Below the pieces are notes generated by a model. The model was not told the DNA's origin and did no database searches. It saw only the letters and a program-made list of their open reading frames with translations. From assembly GCF_016734815.1 (NCBI RefSeq), contig NZ_JAERQF010000004.1:62001-126000 (forward strand): DNA of 64,000 nucleotides, given 5' to 3'. Below, one piece after another: positions 52,872 to 62,230 of the stretch. Position numbers and translations under genes: made by a program. The DNA comes from Hymenobacter rubidus (lineage in GTDB: Bacteria; Bacteroidota; Bacteroidia; Cytophagales; Hymenobacteraceae). Numbering within the stretch: the stretch's first letter is position 1; each line of letters begins with the position of its first letter.

Positions 52872-53698
52872 TTCCTCACGATGCCGATGACGTTAGGCAG
52901 CGCAAAAGCTTCCCGCGAATCGTCGTTTTCATTGAAGTCGGTTTCGTAGCTGCCGACCAGGTTGCGCTCAGTGCGGCCACTTTTTACATACAGACTGGCC
53001 TCCGGACCGCCCTCCAAATACATGGCTTGCTGAATGTTAAGCGGCGATTGCAGGAGAATGTCCGCATAGTCGTGCATGGTGTAGGGCGAGCGGCAAAATA
53101 TCATCAGCGCCTGCCCGTCTTTGTCTATGCCCCACACCGCCGAGCTCCATTTTTTGGGTTGTTGCGCCCAGGTATTCCTCCGATGGCAGTCTATCATGCG
53201 GATGCTTTGCGAAACCGATTGGTAGCATTGGGCCTGTTGCTCCCAATCGGCCGCGCAGCCCCGGTCTATCAGCTTGATTTCGGGCCGCAGGCTATCGATG
53301 GGGCTGAAAGCCAGGAGGCAGTTATCCGCGTTGAATACCGCGTTGTTCACGAACTTGTGGCTGCGCATGTAGCCCACGTTCCGCCCATCGGGCTCGTACA
53401 TGCCGGCATTGATGCAGACAATCAGCTTTTCCTGCTGGCACCATTGGGCGGCCGTGCGGCGCTGGTTTTTAAATCGGGCCGATTCCATCAGGCGGAAGGT
53501 GTAGCGCTTCGGGTCGATGCGAATAACGGTGATTTTGGAATCGCCTATCCCGGATTTTTTCGCGGGTGTGTATTCGCCCAGTGCCAGGCCTGGAGCGAGC
53601 TGCTGCCATGCCAGGCCATCAGGCGCGTTCCGGGGCAGTGGTGCTGGGCTGTTTGCTTCAACTACAGCAATCAAGCAAAGGAACAGAAGGTGTTTCAT
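52868..53698 (-). CDS. Phosphodiester glycosidase family (DUF2233/NAGPA) protein
   Basis: 276 aa. A short hydrophobic N-terminus (MKHLLFLCLIAVVEA) is probably a signal peptide. The domain is marked by ITVIRIDPKRYTFRLMESARF, LIVCINAGMYEPDGRNVGYM, and AMYLEGGPEASLYVKSGR. The family removes phosphodiester-linked sugars in some members. Its stop overlaps the pbpC start by 4 bp (ATGA), so translation is coupled, tying it to peptidoglycan assembly. Confidence 0.88.
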   Translation of the reverse strand: MKHLLFLCLIAVVEANSPAPLPRNAPDGLAWQQLAPGLALGEYTPAKKSGIGDSKITVIRIDPKRYTFRLMESARFKNQRRTAAQWCQQEKLIVCINAGMYEPDGRNVGYMRSHKFVNNAVFNADNCLLAFSPIDSLRPEIKLIDRGCAADWEQQAQCYQSVSQSIRMIDCHRRNTWAQQPKKWSSAVWGIDKDGQALMIFCRSPYTMHDYADILLQSPLNIQQAMYLEGGPEASLYVKSGRTERNLVGSYETDFNENDDSREAFALPNVIGIVRK

Positions 53699-53741
53699 TA
53701 TTTTTCGAACTATTAAAATTGACGCTGAAGCAGGCTTGACG

Positions 53742-53856
53742 GGCGCCTCACCCCCTGACCCCCTCTCCGAAAAGGAGAGGGGGCACCGGAGATGCTCCTA
53801 ATAGAAATTGTCAGGCTCCCCTCTCCTTTTCGGAGAGGGGCCGGGGGTGAGGCGCC
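53742..53856. repeat. Long compound palindrome (GGCGCCTCACCCCC family)
   Basis: The left arm GGCGCCTCACCCCCTGACCC...CTCTCCGAAAAGGAGAG (53742-53783) and the right arm (53818-53856) are inverted copies. Each arm has its own CCCCTCTCC/GGAGAGGGG hairpin. It lies between the A2M and phosphodiester glycosidase genes. Confidence 0.9.
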
Positions 53857-53867
53857 ACGCTAGCGCA

Positions 53868-56800
53868 CTACCGCACGCGCACCGTTCCCGCTCCATTGTA
53901 ACTGTGGTAATCCGCATTATACATCGCATCCGCATTCACCGGCCCCAGCTTGAAGGTGCCCTTCGACACGGCACGGCACAAATAATAAAAGTGCTTTGGC
54001 TTGCCCGTGGCCGTCGTAAACATATTAATCCGGTCATCACGCACGTCCAGGTAATCGGGCGTGGCGGCATCCTTCGCCCAAGCCAGCTCGCGTAATGCCC
54101 CGATGCGCGGGTTCTCAATTTCCAACCCCGCCGGGAGCAGGTCGGTGATGGCTACGTTCTTCACTTCACCCGCTGCATCGCCGGCTTCGATGCTGATGCG
54201 CACTACCACTAAGTCGTTTTGGCGGAAGGTGGGGGTGCCCAGCGGCACGCCGTCGCGGTTCAGGAACTGGCGGCGGACTTTCAGGTAGGCGTCTTCTTCC
54301 TTCACCTGGCCGCTGGCGGAGATGCCTTCGGTTTCCCAGAAGTAGTAGAGGCTGCCTTTGCCGGTGGTGCGGATGCTGACGTTGCGATTGGCTACGTTGC
54401 GCAGGGTGAGGTCTTTGCCGTCGAAGTTGCCGGCTGGTTTGCCGTCGATGAAGAGGGTGGCGGTGGCGGTGCTGCGGGCGTTCTGGCGGGCTATTTTGCC
54501 GAGGGCGAGGAGGGCGAAGGCGCTTTCCTGGGTGCTGAGCCAGTAGGCCTGCTTCATCTGGCGGCTGAGCTGGCGGGCGATGCCGGGGATTTGCGGGTTG
54601 TTGGGGTCGGTGCTGACGAGGGCGTTGAGGATGAGGCCTTCGTCGCGGATGGGGGAGTAGAACGAGCCGTCGAGGGCGCGCCGGGCGGCTCGCTCGCTGC
54701 CGAACTTGGTGGGCAGCAGCTCGCGGAAGGCGCGCTGGTTGCCGAGCAGGCTCTGGGTGCAGGCGAGCAAGAACCGGGAGTCTTCGGTGAGCAGGGGGCG
54801 GTTGGCGCGGTAGTAGTTCATGGCCACGGGGTCCTGGCGGCCGGCCAGGGCGAGGACGTAGAGCGAGTAGGCAATTTCCTTGCTGGCTATCGTGCGCTGG
54901 CGGGCGATGTTGCTGACGTCGAAATACTGGTAGGGCTCGGTTTCGCGCTTTTTGAGGCGGAAGGCCAGGTATTTCAGCACCTTGTCGAGCACGGATTTAT
55001 TCACCGCGAAGCCGGCCTGCTGGGCTTCCTGCAGGAAATGGGCGGCGTAGGCGGTGGCCCACCAGTTGTCGTAGTCACCGCCCGGCCAGTAGCTCAGGCT
55101 GCCGTTGTAGAGCTGCATCGCCTCAATCTTGCGGATGGCTTCCTGGACGTGGTAGTTGGGGTTGTAGCGCTGGGCTCTCGGGCCGGCACCAGTTTTCTGC
55201 TGCAAAGTGGCCGCCAAATCGGCGTAGTAGAGCTGCGGGAAGGCGGCCGACACGGTTTGCTCCAGGCAGCCGTAGGGGTATTGCAGCAGGTAGCGCAAAT
55301 CCTTGCTGAACTCCGTGAGCGGCGAGCGGCTCACCACCAGCCGACTGCTGAGCGAGGTGGGCAGGAAATCGGTTTTCAGGTTGAGTAGGAGCGTGGCCCC
55401 GCCGGCAATCACGCCGCTGCCGGTGCGCTTTTCGAGCGAGGCAGCGGGGCGAATTGGAAGTTCAATGGTTTCGGAGAATGTCCCTCGTGAACCAGTACGC
55501 TCATCCTTTACAGCTATGTTTCGCCCTGATTTTGGAGGATTGGTAGGGCTATTATCAATTATAACACTACCGTTGATTAGTCTAGCGCCAATTCTCACAT
55601 TCGCGATGCCAACTGATTTTGCATATATGCTGGTGAATACCAATCTGCGCTCTTTCCCTGGAAGTAATGTTACCTCACTAAAAGCAGAGTCTTCCGCATA
55701 ATTGGGAGAGTCACGGACGACTGTTCTAAATTCTTTTCCAGATGAACCATATGGGAATGTGATTTTGATTTTTGAGATAGATACAGGTTTCCTCTCTAAT
55801 CCTGTGGAACTGAAGCCTACAGCAACTTTGAGCGTCTTATTCGTCGTATTCGTCAGCGTAACGGGCACGTCAATCGTGTCGCCGGGGCTCATGAAACGCG
55901 GCAGCGCCGTGGAAATCACCACCGGGTCGGCCACCTTCATCGTGAATTCGGCTGAGCCGAAGGCATCGTCTTTGTAGGCCACGGCCATGATGCGGAGCGC
56001 CCCGCTGAACTGCGGCACGCGCACCCGGTAGCGCACTTTGCCGTCGCCGTCGGCGGTGAGCACGCCGCTCCATTTCGAGACCAGTTTCACGCGGCGGTTG
56101 GGCACGGGGTTGGTGCGCTTGTGCAGGTCGGCCGCATCGCCGCCGCTGCTGCTGGTGCCGAGTTCGGGCAGCAGGAAGGGGTACACGTCGAAGGCCGACA
56201 CTTCGAGGGCGCGCTTCTGGTAGAAGTAGGCGTGCGGGTCGGGCGTCTGGTAGTTTTTGAGCTGAAGAATGCCCTCGTCCACCACGGCCAGGGTGAGCTG
56301 GGCGCGGGGCGCGGTGGTGATTTCCACGGTTTGCCAGGTTTGGGAGCGGCTGGCGGCCGGCGCGGCAATGGCCACGGCGAGGCGCGAATCGGCCTTTTCC
56401 ACGGTCAGGGGCAGGAAGCCGCGGGCCACGGTGAGGGGCAGGCGGTCCTGGGCAGTGTGGGCGCGCACGGCGGTGGCGGTCACGTACACGTTGGGCACGT
56501 GCTCGGCTTTGATGGGGATTTTCACCTCGGCCGCCTTGCCGTCGGTGGTCACGTAGAAATGGTCGAGCACGTTGGCCCGCTCCACCGTCACCAGAATGCG
56601 GCCGGCGAAGGGCGATTTCAGCAGCAGGTTGGCCGTTTCGCCGGGGGCGTACTTGGGCTTGTCGGCCTCAATGGTCACCTCGCCCTCGTTGTTCACCTCG
56701 AAGGAGTTGGCCTGGGTATCGCCGTAGCCGTAGGCGTAAAACCGTTGCGTGACGTAGCTGCTGGCCCCCGGTCGGCTCACGCGCACCTCGTATTCGCCCG

Positions 56801-59546
56801 AGTAGATGGGGGTGAAGCTGAAGCTGGTGGCCGCCCGGATGGAGCGCGTCTGGCGGAGAATGGTCTGCTCGCGCTGCTGCGAATTGTAGACGTAGCGGCC
56901 GCCCTGGCGCTCCAATACGGTTTCCCAGAGCAGGCGCACCACTTTGATTTCGGCCGGCGCGAGGGCCGGCTGGCCGTTGGGGGAGAGGGCCAGCAGTTTC
57001 ACCGTGAGGGGCTGTTTGGTGCTGATGAGGTCGGGCAGGTTAGCGATGCCGAACATCGTGGACTGGGTTTGCACGTCGAAGGTGGCGAGGCGGTTCACGG
57101 GCCGGCCGGTTTCGTCGAACACCGTGGCGAAGGCCACGCCTTCCAGCGTGCCGAGGTCGTGGTAGCCGGGCACGGTGTAGGTGGCGGTGCCGTGGCCGGC
57201 GGCATCGGTGGTGCCTTCGCGCACGGTTTTCTCGAAGCGGGCGGTGAGGGCGCTTTCGCTGCTGGTTTCGCCGTCCTCGTTGGTGCTGCGCCGCCGCTCG
57301 CCGCTGTTCATGGTGAAGCTGTAGCCGTCGTAGCCCTTGGGGGCGAAGGTCTTCTGCTTGAGCGAAAATTCGACCTCAAACTTGCGGTCGGCGGCGGGCG
57401 GGCCGAAGAGGTTCACGGCCGTGATGCTGGCCGTCACGTCTTGGCCCGGTTTTACGGTTTTGGGCGCGGCCGTCACGGTCACTTTCATGCGGTCGGGGAT
57501 GAATTCTTCGACGCTGATTTGGCGCGAGGTCAGCAGCACGTCGTTGCCGGTCAGCACCTCCATCGTGTAGAGGCCCGTCATGATGGTGGGCGGCAGAATG
57601 AAGCGGCTTTCGAAGCTGCCCGCCGCGCTCAGCTTCTGCTGCAAGCTGCTGTATTCCTTGCCGCTGGGTAGCAGTAGGCGGATTTTCATGGGCAGGCCCG
57701 ACGGTGGGGTTTTCCAGTCCTCGGTGCGGATAACGGTGTTGGTCCGCACCGTGTCGCCGGGCCGGTACAGGTTGCGGTCGCCGTACAAAAACGCCTGGTA
57801 ATGCGCCGCGTTCGAGGTCAGCCCGCCCACCTCAAACCGCGAAGTTTCCACCCGGCTTTTGGTCAAATCCAGAAAGGAAAAATCGGCATCCTTCACGGCG
57901 GTAATCATGCCCAGCGTGAAACGCTTCATGCTGGCGGCCGAATCGAACTGCGCCACGCCGGACTTGTCCGTCGTGGTCGTGCCAATCACCTGATTATTCG
58001 AGCTCACGAGGTTCACCGTCACGCCCGCCAGCGGCTCGGCCGTGCGGATGGAATTGGCGAACACCACCGTGCCGCCCGTCGCGCCCTGCTTCACGATGAG
58101 GCCGAGGTCCGTCACAGCCACCAGCTTGCTCACCTGCAGCCACTGCCGCTCGGTATCCTGCACGCGGATGACGTACAGGCCCTTCATCGGCCCCTGAAAT
58201 TCCAGGTCTTTCAGGTTGAGATTGAGCAAGCGCAGGCCGCCTTCCTTGGGCAGTCCATCGACAGAAATGGTGCGCTCCGACAGCACGTTGCCGATGTTCT
58301 CGGTATCATAATATTGAAAGCTGCGGTCGATGTAGTCGCCGTTTTCGTCGGTGTTCGATTCGCGGGGCTCGTCCTCGTCGTATTCGGGGTAGCCGTACTG
58401 CTTTTCGCCACGCAGCAGCTGCTGAATGTTATTGGCGTAAACCTTGGCAATGGTCACCTTCACCTTGGCCACCTCGTTAATGCGCAGGCCCAGATTTCGA
58501 TTCCCCAGCGCATCGAGGTACATGGCCTTGTCGCTGCTGGTGAAACTCAGTCTCGGCCGCTCATCGCCAAACGAAACCGCCTGGCTGAACGCCTCGCCCA
58601 GGCTGCCGCCTAGTAGCCCGCGCGTGCCCGCCGCCAGCGAAACCTGATAGGTTTTGCCCACCTCAAACCCGCCGCGTAGCGCCAGCCCGCTTTCCAGTGC
58701 TTCCACCGAAAAGGCCACGGCGGGCGTCACCTTCAGATTAGGCTGCACGTCGGTGGCGCTCACGGGCTGGTTGAGCAGCAGTGTCACCACGGGCTGGCCG
58801 TTGAGCAGCGAGCCGGTGAGCTCGCGCACTTCCAGCGTGCTTTGGTCGGGGATTTCGGCCTGGGCGGTGAGGACTTTCTCGGTGGCCTTGGTGCCGGCCG
58901 CCGGGCGCAGGCCGGGCGCAATGTCAATCTGCACGGGCGTGCCCGGCGGCACGTCCTGCATAAACGTTACGGCCACCAGCGCATCCGGCTCGGCCGAGTT
59001 CACTTCCACCGCCACGGGCTTGCCGCCCTGCGTCACCTTCAGCCGCGCTTTCACGTCCGAAGGCCGCACGGGGTAGTTAAAAACCAGGTTGGCGCGCAAT
59101 TCCGCCGTGCCCGCCGCCCGCTTCGAGCTGCCGTAGAACACCTGCGGCGCGGCCATATCCAGATACGGCGTGTGAAAGCGGGGCCGGTTCAGGGCCAGCT
59201 TCTGCTTGCCGCTGGGCAACGTCTCGGGCCGCAATGCAGCCGAAAAAACGGTGCTGGGCCGGAAGGGCTCCAGCGGCGAAAACGTCAGCTCCCGGTCACC
59301 GGTCCACTTGAACTTGCCGCGAATATTGGGCGAGAACATGACGTAGCGCGTGGTGTCCCAGCGGTTTTGCTGGGCCTCGTCCACCACCTTTTCATCGAAG
59401 GTGAAAACCAGGTTGGAGTAGGGGTCGATTTCGTCGCCGTCGGTCTGGGCCGTTTCGGCGGCCTGCTCTTGGGCGGTTTTTTTCGAGCACGACGAAGCCG
59501 CCAGCAGCATCAGCAGCAGGGGCAAAAAGCGGTAACGGGCCAGCAT
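53868..59546 (-). CDS. Bacterial alpha-2-macroglobulin lipoprotein
   Basis: 1892 aa. Signal peptide with lipobox Cys20 (MLARYRFLPLLLMLLAASSC). Successive MG domains with an MG2-type segment, a bait region, the A2M domain (WSGVLTADGDGKVRYRVRVPQFSGALRIMAVAYKDD) and the thioester Cys1427 in YPYGCLEQTVSAAFPQLYYADL, with a terpenoid-cyclase-like helical domain after it (LRKIEAMQLYNGSLSYWPGGDYDNWWATAYAAHFLQEA). Bacterial A2Ms trap foreign proteases in the periplasm; pairing with PBP1C is characteristic. Residues ~1228-1360 are encoded by AT-rich DNA unlike the rest. Confidence 0.95.
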   Translation of the reverse strand: MLARYRFLPLLLMLLAASSCSKKTAQEQAAETAQTDGDEIDPYSNLVFTFDEKVVDEAQQNRWDTTRYVMFSPNIRGKFKWTGDRELTFSPLEPFRPSTVFSAALRPETLPSGKQKLALNRPRFHTPYLDMAAPQVFYGSSKRAAGTAELRANLVFNYPVRPSDVKARLKVTQGGKPVAVEVNSAEPDALVAVTFMQDVPPGTPVQIDIAPGLRPAAGTKATEKVLTAQAEIPDQSTLEVRELTGSLLNGQPVVTLLLNQPVSATDVQPNLKVTPAVAFSVEALESGLALRGGFEVGKTYQVSLAAGTRGLLGGSLGEAFSQAVSFGDERPRLSFTSSDKAMYLDALGNRNLGLRINEVAKVKVTIAKVYANNIQQLLRGEKQYGYPEYDEDEPRESNTDENGDYIDRSFQYYDTENIGNVLSERTISVDGLPKEGGLRLLNLNLKDLEFQGPMKGLYVIRVQDTERQWLQVSKLVAVTDLGLIVKQGATGGTVVFANSIRTAEPLAGVTVNLVSSNNQVIGTTTTDKSGVAQFDSAASMKRFTLGMITAVKDADFSFLDLTKSRVETSRFEVGGLTSNAAHYQAFLYGDRNLYRPGDTVRTNTVIRTEDWKTPPSGLPMKIRLLLPSGKEYSSLQQKLSAAGSFESRFILPPTIMTGLYTMEVLTGNDVLLTSRQISVEEFIPDRMKVTVTAAPKTVKPGQDVTASITAVNLFGPPAADRKFEVEFSLKQKTFAPKGYDGYSFTMNSGERRRSTNEDGETSSESALTARFEKTVREGTTDAAGHGTATYTVPGYHDLGTLEGVAFATVFDETGRPVNRLATFDVQTQSTMFGIANLPDLISTKQPLTVKLLALSPNGQPALAPAEIKVVRLLWETVLERQGGRYVYNSQQREQTILRQTRSIRAATSFSFTPIYSGEYEVRVSRPGASSYVTQRFYAYGYGDTQANSFEVNNEGEVTIEADKPKYAPGETANLLLKSPFAGRILVTVERANVLDHFYVTTDGKAAEVKIPIKAEHVPNVYVTATAVRAHTAQDRLPLTVARGFLPLTVEKADSRLAVAIAAPAASRSQTWQTVEITTAPRAQLTLAVVDEGILQLKNYQTPDPHAYFYQKRALEVSAFDVYPFLLPELGTSSSGGDAADLHKRTNPVPNRRVKLVSKWSGVLTADGDGKVRYRVRVPQFSGALRIMAVAYKDDAFGSAEFTMKVADPVVISTALPRFMSPGDTIDVPVTLTNTTNKTLKVAVGFSSTGLERKPVSISKIKITFPYGSSGKEFRTVVRDSPNYAEDSAFSEVTLLPGKERRLVFTSIYAKSVGIANVRIGARLINGSVIIDNSPTNPPKSGRNIAVKDERTGSRGTFSETIELPIRPAASLEKRTGSGVIAGGATLLLNLKTDFLPTSLSSRLVVSRSPLTEFSKDLRYLLQYPYGCLEQTVSAAFPQLYYADLAATLQQKTGAGPRAQRYNPNYHVQEAIRKIEAMQLYNGSLSYWPGGDYDNWWATAYAAHFLQEAQQAGFAVNKSVLDKVLKYLAFRLKKRETEPYQYFDVSNIARQRTIASKEIAYSLYVLALAGRQDPVAMNYYRANRPLLTEDSRFLLACTQSLLGNQRAFRELLPTKFGSERAARRALDGSFYSPIRDEGLILNALVSTDPNNPQIPGIARQLSRQMKQAYWLSTQESAFALLALGKIARQNARSTATATLFIDGKPAGNFDGKDLTLRNVANRNVSIRTTGKGSLYYFWETEGISASGQVKEEDAYLKVRRQFLNRDGVPLGTPTFRQNDLVVVRISIEAGDAAGEVKNVAITDLLPAGLEIENPRIGALRELAWAKDAATPDYLDVRDDRINMFTTATGKPKHFYYLCRAVSKGTFKLGPVNADAMYNADYHSYNGAGTVRVR
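55460..55860 (-). other. AT-rich block replacing one domain of the A2M gene
   Basis: Within an otherwise very GC-rich gene, ~400 bp switch to AT-rich codons (for example runs like ATTATCAATTATAACACTAC and AATTCTTTTCCAGATGAACC), then return abruptly to GC-rich coding. The frame is intact and the encoded stretch (FSSTGLERKPVSISKIKITF ... YAKSVGIANVRIGARLINGS) lies between the A2M domain and the thioester domain. Confidence 0.8.
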
Positions 59547-59675
59547 GGGGGAGGAGAGTGGAAATGCGCCGGAAGGTAGCAGAAAAGCGCCAGCGTTGCG
59601 CGGCTTAACGATAGGTTAATCGTGATATTTTACTTCATCGCATACCCGTTGCCCCACCGAAGCCTGCCATTACCA

Positions 59676-60371
59676 TTACCCCACCAAATCCAGCACCTCC
59701 CGCAGCCGCTCCACTACCCGAAACTCCACGCCCGCCAGCAGTTTGGCCGGCACGTGCTCATGAATCCAGTTGGCGTGGTAGGGGACGTGAATGGCCGGGA
59801 AACCCAGCTTCACCACCGGCAGAATGTCGGATTTTAGCGAGTTGCCAATCATCACGAAGTTTTCGGGCGTTGCCCCGAGGCGGGCGAAAAGGCGGTGGTA
59901 CGTGGGCTCATCTTTTTCACTCACAATTTCGACGTAGTCGAAAAAGTCGCCCAGGCCCGAGCGAGCAATCTTGCTTTCCTGGTCGAACAGGTCGCCTTTG
60001 GTGAGCAGGATGAGCTGGTGGCCGCGCTGCTTCAGCTCCGTAAGCACCTCCACCACGTCGGGCAGCGGCTCGATGACGAAGCGCAGCAAATTCTTCCCCA
60101 AATCCAGAATTCGCTGGATTTCGGCTCCCACCACCGCGCCGCCCGAGAGCTGAATCGTGGTTTCAATCATCGAGAGCATAAACGACTTGGCCCCGTAGCC
60201 GAACAACTGCATGTTGGCCCGCTGCACATCGTAGAGCCGCGCATTGATGGTGGCGTGGTCGGCATACGGCGCCAGAATCTGGAGCAGTTGGGCTTCGACG
60301 TGGTCGAAGTGCGGCTGGTTGGGCCAGAGGGTGTCGTCGGCGTCGAAGGCGATGAAGGTTTGCGTGGGCAT
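59676..60371 (-). CDS. HAD-superfamily hydrolase
   Basis: 231 aa. HAD motif I as FIAFDADDTLWP (Asp10 nucleophile, Asp12), motif II LLTKGD, and motif III/IV FVMIGNSLKSDILPVVKLGF. The cap lies between (residues ~20-95). Probable small phosphatase of the YjjG/pyrimidine-nucleotidase-like type; substrate unknown. It converges with nothing and reads away from the CAT-like gene. Confidence 0.88.
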   Translation of the reverse strand: MPTQTFIAFDADDTLWPNQPHFDHVEAQLLQILAPYADHATINARLYDVQRANMQLFGYGAKSFMLSMIETTIQLSGGAVVGAEIQRILDLGKNLLRFVIEPLPDVVEVLTELKQRGHQLILLTKGDLFDQESKIARSGLGDFFDYVEIVSEKDEPTYHRLFARLGATPENFVMIGNSLKSDILPVVKLGFPAIHVPYHANWIHEHVPAKLLAGVEFRVVERLREVLDLVG

Positions 60372-60385
60372 GGCGGGAATGAATT

Positions 60386-60494
60386 AGAACGTCATGCCGA
60401 GCGTAGCCGAGGCATCTCGCGTGCTATAGTAAACCAATCGTCAGAATTACTTCGGCACGCGAGATGCCTCGGCTGCGCTCGGCATGACCGTTCT
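60386..60494. repeat. Family A palindromic element (GCATCTC type)
   Basis: AGAACGTCATGCCGAGCGTA...GAGGCATCTCGCGTGC and nearly perfect complement ending GGCATGACCGTTCT. The loop has CCAATCGTCAGAATTACT. It lies in the divergent HAD/CAT gap. Confidence 0.92.
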
Positions 60495-60533
60495 CAATGG
60501 TCAGCAGTGCAAAGCTACCGACCTTTGCCCGCC

Positions 60534-61160
60534 ATGAAGCACCTGATTGACCTCGATACCTGGCCGCGCCGCGAGCATTTTGCCTTTTTCTCGGCTTTTG
60601 AAGAACCCTTTTTCGGCCTCACGGCCCACGTGGATTGTACGGCCGCCCAAGTCGCCGCTAAGCAACTGGGCGTGTCCTTTTTTCTCTACTACCTCTACCA
60701 CGCCCTGGAAGCGGCCAACGAAGTGGAGGCCTTCCGCTACCGCATCGAAAACGGCCAGGTGTGCCTGTACGACCGCATTCACGCCTCCGCTACCCTCGGC
60801 CGGCCCGACCACACGTTTGCTTTCTCCTTTATCGAGCAGAATAACGCCTTAGACGGTTTCATCGCTTCCGCCGAGGCCGAAATCGCGGCCGTGCAGGCCA
60901 GCACCGGCCTGCGGCTGAGCGACGCCACGGCCCGGCCCGATGTGGTGCACTGCTCGGCCCTGCCGTGGGTGCGTTTTACGGCGCTCTCGCACGCCCGCAG
61001 CTTCACGCATCCCGACAGCTGCCCGAAAATCTCCTTCGGCCAGGTTTTTCGGGATGGCGAGACGTTGCAAATGCCCGTATCGGTGCACCTGCACCACGGG
61101 CTGGGCGATGGCTACCACGTTGGGCTGTTTCTGGATGCGTTTCAGCGCAGACTGAGGTAA
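60534..61160 (+). CDS. CatA-like chloramphenicol acetyltransferase family protein
   Basis: 208 aa from the ATG at 60534. DLDTWPRREHFAFFSAFEEPFFGLTAHVDCT is the typical start; catalytic HHxxxDG as LHHGLGDGYHVGLF (His ~188). PWVRFTALSHA and CPKISFGQVFRDGETLQMPVSVHLHH match the family. Members acetylate chloramphenicol or other small hydroxyl compounds; resistance is not implied by sequence alone. CCTTTG lies 7 nt before the ATG, suggesting a very short or absent leader. The stop codon lies in a family B palindrome. Confidence 0.9.
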   Translation: MKHLIDLDTWPRREHFAFFSAFEEPFFGLTAHVDCTAAQVAAKQLGVSFFLYYLYHALEAANEVEAFRYRIENGQVCLYDRIHASATLGRPDHTFAFSFIEQNNALDGFIASAEAEIAAVQASTGLRLSDATARPDVVHCSALPWVRFTALSHARSFTHPDSCPKISFGQVFRDGETLQMPVSVHLHHGLGDGYHVGLFLDAFQRRLR

Positions 61161-61249
61161 AGACGCATATTTGCGTCTCGTCGTTGAACATTCGCACGCA
61201 CCGTTCAGGCGTTATTGTTCAACGATGAGCCGCAAATACGCGTCTCTAC
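61157..61249. repeat. Family B palindromic element (GAGACGC type)
   Basis: TAAAGACGCATATTTGCGTC...TCGTTGAACA and its inverted copy TGTTCAACGATGAGCCGCAA...GCGTCTCTAC. It includes the CAT-like stop codon and ends 12 bp before the LysR ATG. Confidence 0.88.
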
Positions 61250-61261
61250 CCCTTTCCCATC

Positions 61262-62167
61262 ATGCTCTCGCACCCGCACGAAGTGTTTCTGGAAGTAGCT
61301 CAGCGCCTGAGCTTCACCAAGGCCAGCCAGGCGCTGTTCACCAGCCAATCGGCCGTGAGCAAGCAGGTGAAAGCGCTGGAGGAACACTACAAAACCGGCC
61401 TGTTTGAGCGCCTGGGTAGCAGCATTCAGCTCACGCCCGCCGGCCGCAAGCTCTACGAAAAGCTGCTGCAGGCCAAGCAGCTGCAGCAGGAACTGCACCA
61501 GGAAATGAGCGCGCTGAGCCCGGATTTCGCGCCCAGCCAGCACCTGCTCATCGGGGCCAGCACCACCATTTCGCTCTACGTGCTGCCGCCCGTGGTGTCG
61601 GCCTACTTGCAAAAGCACCCCAACCGCCAGCTTAGCCTCAAAAACCGCAATTCCGATAACATCCTGCGCGCCCTGCTCGACCACGAAATCGAGCTGGGCA
61701 TCATCGAAGGCATTCACAAAGTGAGCAACGTGACCTACACCCCGCTGCTCACAGATGACGTGGTGGCCGTGTGCGCCGCCAACAATCCGTTGGAAAAACG
61801 CACCCTCGAAGTCCACGACCTGCTCACCACGCCGCTGGCGCTGCGCGAGGCCGGCTCGGGCACGCTGGCGGTGCTCGAAGAAGCCCTGGCCCGGCACCGC
61901 ATCAAGCTGGCGGCTCTGCCGGTGCGCGTGCGCCTGGGCGGCACCGAGGCCCTCAAAAACTTCGTGCGCGTCGACACCTGCCTGGCTTTTTTGCCCCGGC
62001 AGGCGGTGGTAAAAGAGCTGGCTTCGGGCGAGTTTGTAGAAGTCAAAATCAAGGGGTTCGCCCTGAAGCGCGAGTTCAATTTTATTCAGCGCAAGGGCAC
62101 CGAGAATAACGCTCCTTACAAGGATTTCCTGCAGTTCACGCGGCGCTACTATTCCAGCAAGGCATAG
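61262..62167 (+). CDS. LysR-family transcriptional regulator
   Basis: 301 aa. N-terminal winged helix-turn-helix (FLEVAQRLSFTKASQALFTSQSAVSKQVKALEEHYKTGLFERLGSSIQLTPAGRKLYE) and a periplasmic-binding-like effector domain (LLIGASTTISLYVLPPVVSAYLQKHPNRQLSL, then REAGSGTLAVLEEALA). CysB/CbbR-like in layout. It lies directly upstream of threonine synthase on the same strand; a dyad between them could be its operator. Confidence 0.93.
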   Translation: MLSHPHEVFLEVAQRLSFTKASQALFTSQSAVSKQVKALEEHYKTGLFERLGSSIQLTPAGRKLYEKLLQAKQLQQELHQEMSALSPDFAPSQHLLIGASTTISLYVLPPVVSAYLQKHPNRQLSLKNRNSDNILRALLDHEIELGIIEGIHKVSNVTYTPLLTDDVVAVCAANNPLEKRTLEVHDLLTTPLALREAGSGTLAVLEEALARHRIKLAALPVRVRLGGTEALKNFVRVDTCLAFLPRQAVVKELASGEFVEVKIKGFALKREFNFIQRKGTENNAPYKDFLQFTRRYYSSKA

Positions 62168-62177
62168 CCTATTCCAA

Positions 62178-62198
62178 ATGTCCATCCCAAATGGGCAT
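62178..62198. promoter_or_regulatory. Dyad upstream of threonine synthase, possible LysR operator
   Basis: ATGTCCAT-CCCAA-ATGGGCAT, 8-bp arms matching at 7 of 8. It is centred about 43 bp before the thrC start codon; if transcription starts at the ATG this is a plausible activator position. Which protein binds is inference. Confidence 0.35.
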
Positions 62199-62230
62199 AC
62201 CTCGGGCAAAGCACATCCGTACTTTGCTCC

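Noticed and set aside
53868..59546. Defence island around the alpha-2-macroglobulin
   Set aside because: The neighbours are PBP1C and a phosphodiester glycosidase, the usual housekeeping partners; no restriction, CBASS, abortive infection or similar genes are seen.
60534..61160. Acquired chloramphenicol-resistance cassette
   Set aside because: Base composition matches neighbours, no integron or IS context is present, and CatA-like proteins are common chromosomal genes of uncertain substrate.
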